From Alnus glutinosa (Eukaryota; Streptophyta; Magnoliopsida; Fagales; Betulaceae), in assembly GCF_958979055.1 (NCBI RefSeq), contig NC_084894.1, positions 25,141,616 to 25,205,615 on the forward strand: a stretch of 64,000 nucleotides of DNA, read 5' to 3'. Under the pieces are notes generated by a model, which was not told the origin of the DNA, ran no database searches, and saw only the letters and a list, made by a program, of their open reading frames with translations. Both the position numbers and the translations under genes were made by a program. Shown one piece after another: positions 25,038-37,316 of the stretch. The first letter of the stretch is position 1. Every line of letters starts with the position of its first letter.

Positions 25038-26547
25038 AAATAATCATTACTCATAGTATGCCCAATACACTATTACGCTCTGTGTACGTAGGGTTGCGCG
25101 GTCGATGCGTTGACCTTGGGTGAGTAACGCGGTTTACCTGTGGCCACAGGCCCCACCCCCTTCAGCTAATTAATTGAAGTGCACTTAGACTGACATAGAG
25201 ACAGATACCGCTGTCACTAAGCGAACCAGCGGGTGCGCTTCCATCTCGAGCTACGGTACCGAGCTAAATCCCTCTGCGAATCTCTGCGGGTCTAGGGCCC
25301 AAATAATAGTCTCCTCCACACACGTGCCCTTTTCAAAAATATTTCTCCTTTATATATAACTCAAAGAGTTTTCTCCCAAAACTTTCTCATTCTTTTCTTG
25401 TATAACTTCTCACAAAACTTTCTCATTCTTTACTAGTATATATAGGGCAACGTGTTGGAGGGTTTTTTACTCAAAATCACGATTTCAAGAATATCATTTT
25501 TATACTCAAAACTTTCATATCAAAACCAACAAATCCTTTATATAAATAAAATAATTTGAAATACCGAATCAAAATAGTTAATCGAAATTTTGCAAATAAA
25601 GGAATAATTAAAATAATATAATAATTTGAGAAGGGGTAAAGGGTTCCCTTACTTGGACTTCCCATTAATATCGGGATCGAGCTTTTACCAAAATACTTCC
25701 TAGCTCACACTTCAAGCCATAAACCACACAAACTACACAAATCCCACAATTTTCTCTCTTGGCCTTAGGTGTGTGTGTGAGTGAAGCTTGATGGGTATTG
25801 TGTCTTCCATTTTGGGTTCTATTTATAAGAGAATGAATGGTTAGGATCAAGTAAACACATTTTGATCCAATGGATGGGAATTAACCTTACCTACCACAAT
25901 GCACTCAAAAATGCACTCAAACTTACCTACCACAATGCACTCAAAAATGCACTCAAACTTACCTACCACAATGCACTCAAAAATGCACTCAAACTTACCT
26001 ACCATAATGCACTCAACCTTACCTTAATATATTATTCTAACATTATTATTATTATTATTATTTAACCATTCTCATTGCTAGACCAATCTACTATGCCTAG
26101 TTTCTCACTCAAGGAAATTACTATTTCTCAAAGGTGGGTTGGGTTTGTAGATAGCAATTGGAATGGGTTGGGTTAAGTTCAAAGATGGCCCAATAATGAA
26201 TAATGTGAATTTCCGTCCAGAACAGGGGTCCTATTTTTCACGAATGTTTTCGGGTATCAAATGGAGTCCAAAAATTATGAAATTTGGAGGGTAGCTAGAG
26301 GACTTCAAGACGAGCGTTCAGAATTTTGAATCGACCAAAACGGAGTTCGTTTGACCCTGTTTTCGTTATTCCAAAGTTTAAGGTCTGTTTTGAGTTTTTT
26401 TATCAAATGGTAACTATAAACATTTCTACAAACAAAAATACACATTTATTATCATAAATAATCGTAGTTATTCTTTTTCCTTATTAAAAATGTTTTAAAA
26501 TTAATTTAAACCATTATAATTATGTCCTAAAAATCTGGGGCGCTACA
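24495..26547 (-). repeat. 3' LTR (left) of the LARD-like element
   Basis: About 2053 bp. Ends are GTAACGCCCC-type at the left and GGGCGCTACA at the right. Inside are a long (TA)n run (about 24969-25034), a 36-bp tandem repeat (about 3.5 copies of a CTTACCTACCACAATGCACT unit, 25885-26010) and an (ATT)n run near 26042-26062. The other LTR has fewer units of both repeats. Confidence 0.93.
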
Positions 26548-26563
26548 TTCTTCCCCCCTTAAC
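26548..26563 (-). promoter_or_regulatory. Polypurine tract of the LARD-like element
   Basis: Read on the minus strand this is GTTAAGGGGGGAAGAA, immediately before the LTR terminus TGTAGCG. This is the expected place and composition for the plus-strand primer. Confidence 0.8.
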
Positions 26564-28436
26564 AGAATTTCGTCCTCGAAATTCGAAAGCTATAAAGTTT
26601 CCTTCAACAAAGAAAATAAAGCATACTTTATATTATCTTGTCATAACTATGACTTCCAATGTAACCATCACTATCCACATCGTTTCCATTTCCTTTAGAA
26701 AATCCTTAAACGTTGTTTCTAAATCCAATTGTTCCTATCCTCAAGTAAGACAATCTTAATTCTTCAAACCTCAAAAAAAAAAAATATAGATCATATCCTA
26801 GACACGTAAATCAAATCAATCATAACTATCCTTAATATCATGACAAAGGTATAAAGGCTTAAGATCAGGTCCTACAATATAATCTTTATTTCCTTTATCA
26901 ACAAAAAGTGTGTAAGACAATAACATTCCAAATCTTGTCTCTAATCATAGGTAAACCTCAAATTATAATCAGGCAATATCCTTGCATTCCATTGCAAGAT
27001 TTAACCTCGAAGTATAGATCAATTAATCATCAATGGTATACTTAATATCTAATAAAGATGCAGAAATTCTAAGATCATCCAGTATGAACATCAAGTCTGT
27101 AAATCAGCAAATTTCAAATTCAAGACTTAAACCTCAAATAACATAATCATTTTCCTTAATCATATCAACTGATATATAATTGATTCCATTTACTGCCATG
27201 TAGTATTTCTCACTTTCCAAAAATCAACTAAGCATCAATATCAGAAATGTATCGAAACCTAGTCTCCACAGTATTATCCCATAAAAATTATTCTGGTCTA
27301 AATAAACCTCAAAATGGGATTTAATCATAACATGTTGTTTTCCAACAATAATTGTGCAAATCATATTTCTATAACACCAAAAATTCCTCCAATAACAAAA
27401 TCATATATTTCTAGTTCCGTAAATTCAGAATTGCCTTAACCTATCATCAAAATCCGTAATCACTGGCTACTATCATAGAATTGATATTAATCTTTTAAAC
27501 CTCAAACTCATCCCATATTAATCAGATTGGAAATCTTTCTTTAGAATCTCGACAGTTCATCAAAATTTTCAATATACTCAAAAGTATTCGAATCAGCCAA
27601 AACATATCATATTCATACTTCAAAACATCATCATAATTGAAAATCTAAACTTCATTTAAGAAATCCTCATTACAGGAAAAATTTCTTGTATAACATTTTC
27701 CTTTGTGCAGATGTTTTCCAGATAGTTATGGTGGAAAGCTTGCCAAATGAGAACATGGAAGCCTCGAAGGAGAGGAAGGTGGGGAAGAGAAGGTCTTGCA
27801 TGATCAAGAATAATCTTGCTTCTGGATAGTATGATCAAGAATAGTCTTGCTTCATTGTTTGTGAATCTGGTTGTGATGCTGCATTTTTCCAACTTTAGAC
27901 TTTGGAATTTGGTTATGAAATTTCATCTTCTCTCTCAGGAAGCGATGAAAGTTCAGACCAGAAGAAAAATTTTGGCTCTCAAAGTATGAAGGGTTGAGAA
28001 CTCAAAGGTGTGCTTTGCAATGGAGAAGATGAGCGAATTTATAGAAGAGATTTGAGAATGGTCGATGCAAGTGGTACCGACAGTGGATCGTAAAATCTTC
28101 CTACCTTTCTCGAAACGCTCATCCAGCTCATTCTCGGGATGCCCTTCCACGTCTGCTAGGCACGAAAAGTGCGGCGAGAAATCCGGAAAAGTCTTGGGTG
28201 AATTCGGAATTCGAGAAGGTGAAAATGGTGAAAGTTGAAAAAGAAAGAGAGCTCGTGATTCGAGAGCTGTCTGCTAGTGGTAGTGGCAGCCGCGCTCAGA
28301 ATGACGTTGATTAGACTGCGTCTCGTTCACTGATTAAATTCTCTTTTCCTTCAGATCTTTTCCAATAACCGCTTCATTTCTATCTTTCTCCTTCAGGTCT
28401 TTTGAGGAGTATCATCATTTCCTTAGTTTTCTAAAA

Positions 28437-28967
28437 ATGGCTTCCTCATCCTCTCAAAATAATTTTGATCTGAATGATGCGCCTGTAGTACCAGAAATTT
28501 GGCGTCCCTTGTTCCTATCTCAGAGAGGTCCTTTTCTGACAAATGACTCTGTGATGCTGAGTGATGCAGCAGCTGCATCCGTGGCTCAAGGCATCATAAC
28601 TCCTCGAGATGAAAAGTTGTTGGCGGATAGGTCTGATGCTCAAGCCATCAATGACTCCTTGGCTTTCAGTATTCAGGGTGCTTCCTCTGTTGCAAATATG
28701 GCTCGACGTTTGCAAGTTCGAAGAAATGAAATTCAAGTGCAGAAAGTTCAGATCTCGACCTTGCAGCGAATGTATATGGACTTTAGACGAAGAAATAGGG
28801 TTCTTCAGCAAGAGAATAAAAGGCTGAAGAAGGTGGTAGAGTCGTATGCGAAAGACTTGGAAAAGAGGTACGCTGACTTGGAGCAGAACACTATTCGTCT
28901 CCAAGATCAATACCAGGATCTCTTGCGTGCAGTCCAAGATCTTAGGGTTTTCCGCTCTGAGGCTTAG
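28437..28967 (+). CDS. Antisense ORF in the LARD-like element: coiled-coil protein of unknown function
   Basis: A 176-codon open frame starting MASSSSQNNFDLNDAP and ending VFRSEA. It lies in the interior of the LTR element on the strand opposite to the element. Residues 1-20 are Ser/Asn-rich, 21-60 are mixed (IWRPLFLSQRGP; SVMLSDAAAASVAQGIITPRDEKLL), and 95-170 form a charged heptad-like helix (NRVLQQENKRLKKVVESYAK; DLEKRYADLEQNTIRLQDQY) typical of a coiled coil. I recognise no catalytic domain. Additional ORFs, sometimes antisense, are known from Tat-lineage Ty3/gypsy elements, which would fit; a captured host gene is the alternative. The composition looks protein-like rather than random. 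No TATA box was identified with confidence. Confidence 0.6.
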   Translation: MASSSSQNNFDLNDAPVVPEIWRPLFLSQRGPFLTNDSVMLSDAAAASVAQGIITPRDEKLLADRSDAQAINDSLAFSIQGASSVANMARRLQVRRNEIQVQKVQISTLQRMYMDFRRRNRVLQQENKRLKKVVESYAKDLEKRYADLEQNTIRLQDQYQDLLRAVQDLRVFRSEA

Positions 28968-31058
28968 CCAGGTATTCTATTTGATCTAGCAATTCTTTAC
29001 TAACGAAAATAAATATCTAACTGCAGTACTATGAAATACCTGCAGGTATGAACTCTCCGGGAATGATGCAAAAAGGTCCGATTTGCAAGTCCATGGTTTT
29101 TTTTTCTTAAATCTAAAGTGGTTCGTCTAGTAAGACAATAATTATTCTCTATGTACTATTCTTATAATCTAATATGTCTGTAATCTTTGAACTATGATCT
29201 TAAACTCGGGTATAATCCTTATGGTACTATGTTCTTCATTCTATTTCTGCATAAATACTATCCTCCTCAAATTGCAATAGATTAAAACCTTAGTATTACT
29301 CCAACTTAGTTATGCAGTCAATCAATACTTAGATCTGCTAATTATAAACTCATCTGCCAAGCAAGGATATCTTAAGAGAATCAATGAATCACATCCTCAA
29401 AATTTTATTTAACTTAAGCTCTAGAAAGACCTCAAATATATATAAACTTCTCCAAAGTTCGTCAGATGCATAGGGAAATAATCTCTCCAAAAATCATTAA
29501 ATCATTTGATCAACTAATTTCCTCATATATATATAAATCAGTCATCTCCAAAAATCAATGTGTTATCAACATCTAATAATTAATTATCATATTCCTGTAG
29601 CCTGATTTAGGAACAACTTCCTTTTGTCCTTCACATAGCATTACTCACTTTTCTAAAATTCAACTAGGCATCAATATAAGTGGTATATCATAACCTATTC
29701 TCCATATATGTTCATCAATAGGGGTTGAAGTTTCCTTCCATTAGGAAATTCTTTAACATAAGTCTAAGTCTAACCATTCTTATCTCCAAGTAGACGATAG
29801 TCGTTCATTCCTTAGACCTCAAACACGTAAATCACATCAGAAAATCACACTAAGCATCAAACTATAAATCAAGATATGGTTTACCTCAATCATCCTCAAA
29901 TGCAGCTTAGTGGGAGGCAAAAATAAATTCCTCAAGTAAATCTTAGTCTATAGAATTTTCCAATGTTCAATTAGTCCATATACTTCAATTTATCATCTAG
30001 ACATTATCCTCATAGGTCAATGGATTCGACCTTAACCTCAATCCAATTCAATTTTACCATTGATCAATCCTCAAATATGATAATTAGAGCATTTCTCAAA
30101 CTTAAGATCTTCCGAAAGATTCATCTTATCATGTGGATTATCTTATCCTCTAGAAAATCTCAATAATTCCTCAATATATTCTAACTTCGCTAAAGTTATC
30201 AGATCACAAGAATATAATTGCCCAAATATCATCAATTTACTCGATCAACTTATTCTCTTATATGTCCTTAAAACACATGAATCAGCATCTATAGATTAAG
30301 TGTCCATCTCCAAAAGGATACCAGATTCAAGATCATAGATATCTTTGTTTACATCCTATAGTAAATCAAGAAATCTCTAAACCTCAATAAAATCACTAAG
30401 CACATAAAATATCTACGTGATGCTTAATATATTTATTGACTTAATATCCATAAATCTGCCAAGTTATTAAGCATCCGAATTTCTATAATCTTTATCTCTA
30501 AAAGCATTCCATAAATCATGACTATACCTCGAAATATTGTGGTCATCAATACCTAATCATCCAAAACAAGTTGGTTTATAACCGATGAAATTTGCTATTC
30601 CTCGAGAAAGATTGTACAACTTAACACTTAATAAGATCAATCCTAGGGTTCACAAAGTCAAATTGCTATGATGCAATTCCCTACAGGGGTAGCTACTGCT
30701 AGGTCTACATCTAACTACTCAGACATCAAGTTATAGTCTCGTGAAAAAGAGTATGACATAAATGAATGCGTTGTATCAGAGTCAAAGAGCCTAGTGGGAT
30801 GAAATCAAAAGTGTACACGTCACTACTTCGTTTGACGCTGCTACATCACCTGGAGTTAGAGTATATACACGTGCAGGCGTAGTATTCCGTTGTTCCCCTG
30901 CAATCCTTAGCGAGGTGTTAAAAAAAATAGGGAATGATTCCCTAGCACTGAATACAAAACAAGAAAGGACGGACTCTACTAGGCCGGAATGTGATTTCCC
31001 ATTACCCCACTAAGTCTATCTTAATGATTTAGCTCCTAAAGTCTACAGAACCTTATAA

Positions 31059-31075
31059 CCTTTGCTCTGATACCA
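31059..31075 (-). promoter_or_regulatory. Primer-binding site, initiator-Met tRNA type
   Basis: The minus strand reads TGGTATCAGAGCAAAGG, matching the 3' end of plant initiator-methionine tRNA. It is separated from the LTR by four bases. It fixes the orientation of the element. Confidence 0.88.
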
Positions 31076-31079
31076 AAAC

Positions 31080-33054
31080 TGTAACGCCCCCAAACCGCAA
31101 AGGGTTAGGTTCGTCACTTTTCTCTTTAAACTGCAAAGATTCGTAAGGTCTGCCAAATATCTTAACTAGTATGCTGATTTAAATAAATAAAATAATAATG
31201 GTTTCAAAATATCAGAGTTTTTAATAAATGCGGAAACGGTCATTTAATTGTAAAAGATACAATAACTGAAAATTTTGGGTAATATAAATGAAATGTCCTA
31301 ATGCATTCCTAGATCCCATCCCGGCCACCTACGTCTCTCTGTTCATAACCTGAAAACAAAAACAAAATAAGGGGTGAGCACAAAAACATGCTCAGTAAGG
31401 AATCCTCAACCATAAAACAGTTGAGTTAAATTCTTTTGAAAATCTTCAAACAATTGTCAAAAACTTCTTTTAAATATCTCCAAAACATTTGTCAAAAACT
31501 CCCTTTTATAAATCTCCAAACATTTGTCAAAAACTCCCTTTTTATACACAAGATAATATATATATATATATATATATTTGAAATAATCATTACTCATAGT
31601 ATGCCCAATACACTATTACGCCCTGTGTACGTAGGGTTGCGCGGTCGATGCGTTGACCTTGGGTGAGTAACGCGGTTTACCTGTGGCCACAGGCCCCACC
31701 CCCGTCAGCTAATTAATTGAAGTGCACTTAGACTGACATAGAGACAGATACCGTTGTCACTAAGCGAACCAGCGGGTGCGCTTCCATCTCGAGCTACGGT
31801 ACCGAGCTAAATCCCTCTGCGAATCTCTGCGGGTCTAGGGCCCAAATAATAGTCTCCTCCACACACGTATCCTTTTCAAAAATATTTCTCCTTTATATAT
31901 AACTCAAAGAGTTTTCTCCCAAAACTTTCTCATTCTTTTCTTGTATAACTTCTCACAAAACTTTCTCATTCTTTACTAGTATATATAGGGCAACGTGTTG
32001 GAGGGTTTTTTACTCAAAATCACGATTTCAAGAATATCATTTTTATACTCAAAACTTTCATATCAAAACCAACAAATCCTTTATATAAATAAAATAATTT
32101 GAAATACCGAATCAAAATAGTTAATCGAAATTTTGCAAATAAAGAAATAATTAAAATAATATAATAATTTGAGAAGGGGTAAAGGGTTCCCTTACTTGGA
32201 CTTCCCATTAATATCGGGATCGAGCTTTTACCAAAATACTTCCTAGCTCACACTTCAAGCCATAAACCACACAAACTACACAAATCCCACAATTTTCTCT
32301 CTTGGCCTTAGGTGTGTGTGTGAGTGAAGCTTGATGGGTATTGTGTCTTCCATTTTGTGTTCTATTTATAAGAGAATGAATGGTTAGGATCAAGTAAACA
32401 CATTTTGATCCAATGGATGGGAATTAACTTTACCTACCACAATGCACTCAAAAATGCACTCAAACTTACCTACCACAATGCACTCAAAAATGCACTCAAA
32501 CTTACCTACCATAATGCACTCAACCTTACCTTAATATATTATTCTAACATTATTATTATTATTATTATTTAACCATTCTCATTGCTAGACCAATCTACTA
32601 TGCCTAGTTTCTCACTCAAGAAAATTACTATTTCTCAAAGGTGGGTTGGGTTTGTAGATAGCAATTGGAATGGGTTGGGTTAAGTTCAAAGATGGCCCAA
32701 TAATGAATAATGTGAATTTCCGTCCAGAACAGGGGTCCTATTTTTCACGAATGTTTTCGGGTATCAAATGGAGTCCAAAAATTATGAAATTTGGAGGGTA
32801 GCTAGAGGACTTCAAGACGAGCGTTCAGAATTTTGAATCGACCAAAACGGAGTTCGTTTGACCCTGTTTTCGTTATTCCAAAGTTTAAGGTCTGTTTTGA
32901 GTTTTTTATTCAAATGGTAACTATAAACATTTCTACAAACAAAAATACACATTTATTATCATAAATAATCGTAGTTATTCTTTTTCCTTATTAAAAATGT
33001 TTTAAAATTAATTTAAACCATTATAATTATGTCCTAAAAATCTGGGGTGCTACA
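31080..33054 (-). repeat. 5' LTR (right) of the LARD-like element
   Basis: Nearly identical to 24495-26547 from end to end. It has a shorter (TA)n run (about 31555-31577) and about 2.5 instead of 3.5 copies of the 36-bp repeat. It ends GGGGTGCTACA before the CCCAT target duplication. Confidence 0.93.
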
Positions 33055-33345
33055 CCCATTCTTAGTCTCTTACAATAAATTAGCCACACAAGAAAATGAA
33101 TGGGTTTACAGAAGCAAATTAAGCTTTTAACCAAATGGAGTGGTCTTTCATCCTTAGAATTCTGGTTTGGCTGGGCTTTCGCCACCATTCGATCAACTGG
33201 ATCCCCTATTGCCTCTCAACTATTTCCCACTCCATTTGATTGGATAGATGGCTCTCCCTTCGGTAAATTTCTCCCCCACCAAAAGATTGAGGAAGGCTTT
33301 CCAGTTCTTTTCCCTTTGTTCTTGTCCTTGGATTTAATTTAATTT

Positions 33346-33514
33346 GAGAAATGCTAGAGTTTTAAAATTTGGCTCCTAAATGATGTGTCACAATCCCATG
33401 AGATGGAGACACATTTTTCAAAATAATTGATCACAAGATTGTGACACATTATTTATAGATCAAATTTTGAAAAAAAAATTAAAAAAATATATAATTTCTC
33501 AAATAATTTTTCAC
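33346..33514. mobile_element. Foldback MITE C, copy 1
   Basis: Inverted-repeat arms begin GAGAAATGCTAGAGTTTT at the left and, in reverse, GAGAAATTATATATTTTTT at the right, with matching inner arms around TGATGTGTCACAATC. It is also present in degraded form at 59722-59860, so it predates the block duplication. Confidence 0.7.
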
Positions 33515-33692
33515 CTCATCCTTAAAAGAAGAATTCTCTGGTAACATAGATGCATCCATGACTAGAAGTCCCATCATTTTTTAAGGGAATTTTTGAAGAC
33601 AAACTGTGTGTGTGTGTGTGTGTGTGTTTTTTTTTGTTGAAGCATGGTAAATTACTATTTATTCTAAAAGTTTAAGCTAATACCTAATAAGA

Positions 33693-33885
33693 ATGAGAAA
33701 TGCTTGGGGTATCACATTTTTTAACCAGAGATGGGTACCAAGATGATGTGGAGCTTATTCATTAGAGATGATCAAAACAATTAATAAAAAAAAAATACTA
33801 CATGTACCAATGAATAAGCTCCACATCATTTTCTTCGTACCCTTCTCTTGGTAAAAAATTTGATATTTATAACATTTATGAATAG
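33693..33885. mobile_element. Foldback MITE D
   Basis: The left arm begins GAGAAATGCTTGGGGTATCA and contains GATGTGGAGCTTATTCATT. The right arm contains the inverse AATGAATAAGCTCCACATCA, GTACCCTTCTC and TTGGTAAAAAATTTGATA. The loop is about 33760-33805. It is absent from the matching place in the right copy of the block (about 59940). Confidence 0.75.
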
Positions 33886-34791
33886 GAATAGATAAATTTA
33901 TTCATTTAATTATTCATTTATTAATACTTTTACCTGCGAGAGGCAAAAGTAGGCCTAAAAATGATTTACCCATAAATATCCACGAAACAGGCCCAACAAA
34001 AGTTAATCACATTGAAATCATCGTTACACAAATCCAAATTATATTTACTTATCTAATGTAACCAAATACTTTTTATATTTATTCAAATATAGTAGATTTA
34101 GGGTTCCTTCTCTCTGTTCTCTCTCCAGAGAATTAGGGTTGAAGCTTTTTCATCCGACCCCTTCTGGGTTTACAGTATCATTCTGATTGCTTTTCGTTCT
34201 GTTCTCTCTGTCTCTTCGTTTCTTCTTTGCTGCTTTTAGTCTAGGTGTTGGTGTTATCAACTCTAAGTGGTTGTTTGGTTTTTTTGCTTGTGTTTTGCGT
34301 ATAGTATGGATGTTCTATCGTCTATGTGGGGAAATTTTACTCTCTCGGAGAAGGAGGATGTGGAAGTCCAGATTGGGGAGGACAATGCTGACCCTATTGC
34401 CAATAGGGGTCAATCATGCTTGGTGGGAAGATTACTTGTGGACAGAGTGGTTCCGAAGGACTATATTTAGGTTCATATGTTGCGTGCATGGAAGATATTG
34501 GGATCGGTTTCGTACAAAGTTCTTGGGGATAATCTTTTCTTGTTAGATTTTGAACATGAGTGGGATAGAACTCACGTTATGGGGGGAAGGCCATGGCTGT
34601 TTGATGGCAATCTTTTGGCTATTGCGGAATTTGATGGGTTCACACCCCCTTCACAGATGGACTTTGAAAAGGCTGCTTTTTGGGTGAGGATGTACAACCT
34701 ACCATTGGTGTGCTTGGGTTCGGCGATAGGTCATCAGATTGGTTCCACTATGGGTGTGGTGGAAGATGTTGAAGTTAATGATGGGGATGTG

Positions 34792-36599
34792 TGATAAGTC
34801 TTAAAATATTCTATTCAAGACCCCTTAATTTACATTTGTTATGCCTAGTTTATATTGTATATATAACGTTTTGTTGTAGTTTAGTGTTTTGTCTTATTTT
34901 CAAGTCTTAATTGAAATCTAGTTCGAAACACTCAAATTAGACCTGAAAATACATCAAGGGCAATTTGGTCATTTCCAGAGTTCAAAGTTGCTCCTAACAA
35001 ATGAAGAATCGACTAAGGCAAATCGATCGATCAAATCATCAGTCGAAGAAAAATCGATCGTGCGAGATGCAATCGATCGAGACAAGGCAACCACGAATGC
35101 GATCGAGCGAAATGCGATCGATCGACTTTATAATCGATCGATCGAATTTGGATATTTTCGGAATAATCTAGAACAATGTTGACATGTCACTCTTCCTAGA
35201 TATTTTTAGATATTTTTAAATATTTTCTAGATATTTTTAGATATTTTCTTAGATATTTTTAGATATTTTAGATATTTTCAGATATTTCCAAAATATCTTA
35301 GATATTTTCAAAATATCTTAGATATTTCAGAAATATCTCTTATCTTATCTCTTTCTTAGATATTTGTAAATCTCTTCATCTATATATATGAGGCATGAGT
35401 GAGAGAGATAGATATACTTTCCTGACTTTATTTTCCAGAGCATCAGTAGTTTATCATGCATCTTTTGGGAGTTCGATTTTCTCAAGTGTATCTTCTTAGT
35501 TAATTTTAATGCTTTTCATTTCCTTTTGTAATCTGAATCTTCTTAGATTAATATAGTGTTATTAGTTTATTTAAATCTTGTTTTCTTTACTGTTTTCTTT
35601 TATTTCATGCTTAGATTAGTTTACTTCATGTCTACCTAAATTAGTTCTTAGGGTTTGATCAAAATCTTTTCCAAAAAACATGAAGTGTTCTTGATGTTCT
35701 TAGGATTTTTTATATGTGTTTGATGATTGTGAAGGGTTAGAGGATTGCAAAACTCATGCTAAAAGGTTTTGTCTTCAAGATTCCAATCCATTTATTCATG
35801 AAAAAGGGATTTGCTTGTCTATAAGTTTTCTTGGATTCATGAGTAAAATCAACATTCTTGAAAGAGAACGAAGTCTTTTGCAATGGTTCTATTTGACATG
35901 ATGTGTGTTTACCTATTAGAGTTACTTTATAGGGTATGCTAGGGAACACCAGTCATTTCATATCTTTGGTAGTGTAAAACGTCTTTCCATTGTAGTTTAA
36001 TCTTTACATGGAATAGATCGGTATGAAACTAAATACCTTATCATTGTGGCCTAATTAGGGTTTTCATGTATCGTGTATGCTTATTAGGATGTTTTATAAA
36101 GTAGTAAGCTATAGAGCATCAATCCCCCACACCTTTGGTAGTATAAATGTTTTTCAATTATAGATTAATCTTTACGTGGTAAGTGTTTGATGTGAAACTA
36201 GGTGCTTTATAACTACGTCCTAACGAAAGTATTTTCATGTCGAGGTCTTCGTAATGGTTGACGCCCATTACGCGCTCATATCATGCATATTAGGAAAATC
36301 CATTTAGACTTTAAGCATTTCATTGGTTGAGGATTAGATGAGATCAATACCCTAAGTTTCTTTTAAGTTGTTTCATTTTCCGTCTTTATTACCTTACTTG
36401 TTGTAGCTTCAATTCTACAACCTTTACTTTTGTTTTCTTTTCCAAAGTCAAGTTACATACGCTCTATAAGTACCCCGTTACGCAAAACAACCCCCAATCT
36501 TTGTGGTTCGATAACCCTTACTATAGTACAATTGATTCGTACTATTGCGAGTGGTAAAACATATAAATTTAAAATCCACGTAGTCGATTCGCACTACCA
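34792..36599. repeat. Solo LTR nested in the LINE
   Basis: A single LTR-like unit of 1808 bp starting TGATAAGTCTTAAAA and ending GATTCGCACTACCA, flanked by a perfect 5-bp duplication ATGTG (34787-34791 and 36600-36604). There is no internal region, so it is the product of LTR-LTR recombination (fossil). It contains a cluster of ATCGATCGA-type motifs (35020-35150) and a run of about a dozen AGATATTTTT-like repeats (35190-35335). The TGTGGTTCGATAACCC block near its end resembles Athila/Tat-type LTRs (inference). Orientation is uncertain. Confidence 0.85.
35190..35345. repeat. AGATATTTT tandem motif array in the solo LTR
   Basis: Roughly a dozen degenerate copies of AGATATTTTT, AGATATTTTC and AAATATCTT follow one another, giving an AT-rich periodic stretch. 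Confidence 0.75.
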
Positions 36600-37316
36600 A
36601 TGTGGCAAGTTAGATGTTGTTGCAGATTTGGTGGATGGGGTTTTTGAGAATCTCGTTATGGGTATGGATAATTCAGGGTTGCGGGATATGAGTGATGGGG
36701 TATTTAAAAACTCACAGGTTTTGAATTTGAGAGATGAGATGCGGGTTACTCCAGCTAGAGGATTCATAGAGGCTGACTTGTCCCAAGGGAAGGTTGGTGG
36801 GCACCCATCTTGGTTTGTGGGGAGTTGGGATTCTAAGTTGGGCCAAATGCAGTGGCAAGACGTTGGGGATGGGCTGCATGAAGTCCAGTTAGATTGGGAC
36901 CAAAAAGCCACATCTTATTTTCCTAAAGTTGTCTCTAGAAAATCTCCCATAAAGAACTCTCACACGAAGGACACATGTATTTCAACTCCACCACTCTTTG
37001 TTTCTTCTCATAGTGGAAGTGCAAGTCAGCTTTTTGAAGCTTTTAGAACTCAGCAACAAGTTCCAATTTCACAGGGGTACGGGAAACGAAATTCGTAGAA
37101 ATGGAAGAAGAAGAAGGGCAGTGGCAGTGCTTCTGTCCAACAGGATGGAAACTTCACGATGGCCTCAACTTTTTCACCTGAAGGTCTTGATGGTAAACGC
37201 AAGTTGAATGACAACAGCGATTCACGCATGGTCAAAAAGGAGAAGAAGAATGATGGATCACTTAAACCCAATGGGGGACTTTCGGCGGTGGCTGTGGAAT
37301 AGCCCCGCCGTGCATC

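Larger units (their letters stand above)
24495..33054 (-). mobile_element. LTR retrotransposon without recognisable gag-pol (LARD-like), young (fossil)
   Basis: An 8560-bp element with two LTRs of about 2 kb, TG...CA ends and a 5-bp duplication CCCAT (24490-24494 and 33055-33059). Orientation is minus: next to the right LTR lies a tRNA-iMet primer-binding site (TGGTATCAGAGC on the minus strand), and next to the left LTR a purine tract. The 4.5-kb interior shows no gag, protease, integrase or reverse transcriptase that I can recognise, so it resembles a large retrotransposon derivative mobilised by a partner. It contains a 176-codon ORF on the opposite strand. By eye the LTRs differ at only about a dozen positions plus repeat-length changes. 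That suggests an age from some hundred thousand to about a million years, depending on the assumed rate. Structurally it looks whole. Confidence 0.92.
33060..34067. other. Spacer between UGT-4 and sHSP-A (duplicated block, copy 1)
   Basis: Continues the spacer interrupted by the LTR element. 33060-33345 matches 59434-59700, for example AGAAAATG(A/C)AT, CCAAATGGAGTGGTC, ATCAACTGGATCC and GATAGATGGCTCTCCCTT. There is no gene. A (TG)n run lies at about 33607-33627. Two foldback MITEs are listed separately. Confidence 0.7.
34306..37302 (+). pseudogene. LINE ORF1 (DUF4283 gag-like protein), interrupted
   Basis: Starts MDVLSSMWGNFTLSEKEDV, with a TAG at 34468-34470, and continues as a DUF4283-type nucleic-acid-binding domain (LGDNLFLLDFEHEWDR, PWLFDGNLLAI, AAFWVRMYNLPL). 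The frame is broken at 34792 by the solo LTR. After the LTR it resumes at about 36605 with a low-complexity tail (VADLVDGVFENLVMGM ... ), passes a TAG at 37096-37098 and ends with a Lys/Ser-rich basic tail at the TAG near 37300. The usual CCHC knuckle is not seen. ORF1 proteins coat LINE RNA. Confidence 0.8.

Noticed and set aside
24851-25123. Open frame with an Ile-Tyr repeat in the left LTR, and its shorter twin in the right LTR
   Set aside because: It depends on the (TA)n run, whose length differs between the two LTRs; there is no protein signature.
25477-25850. Minus-strand frames of 61-62 codons present in both LTRs
   Set aside because: They are identical because the LTRs are identical, not because of selection; no motif and an LTR context argue against genes.
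28515-28937. 140-codon minus-strand frame opposite the 176-codon ORF
   Set aside because: It is in the element's sense direction but has no gag or pol feature and lies fully within the antisense frame, which has the more protein-like composition.
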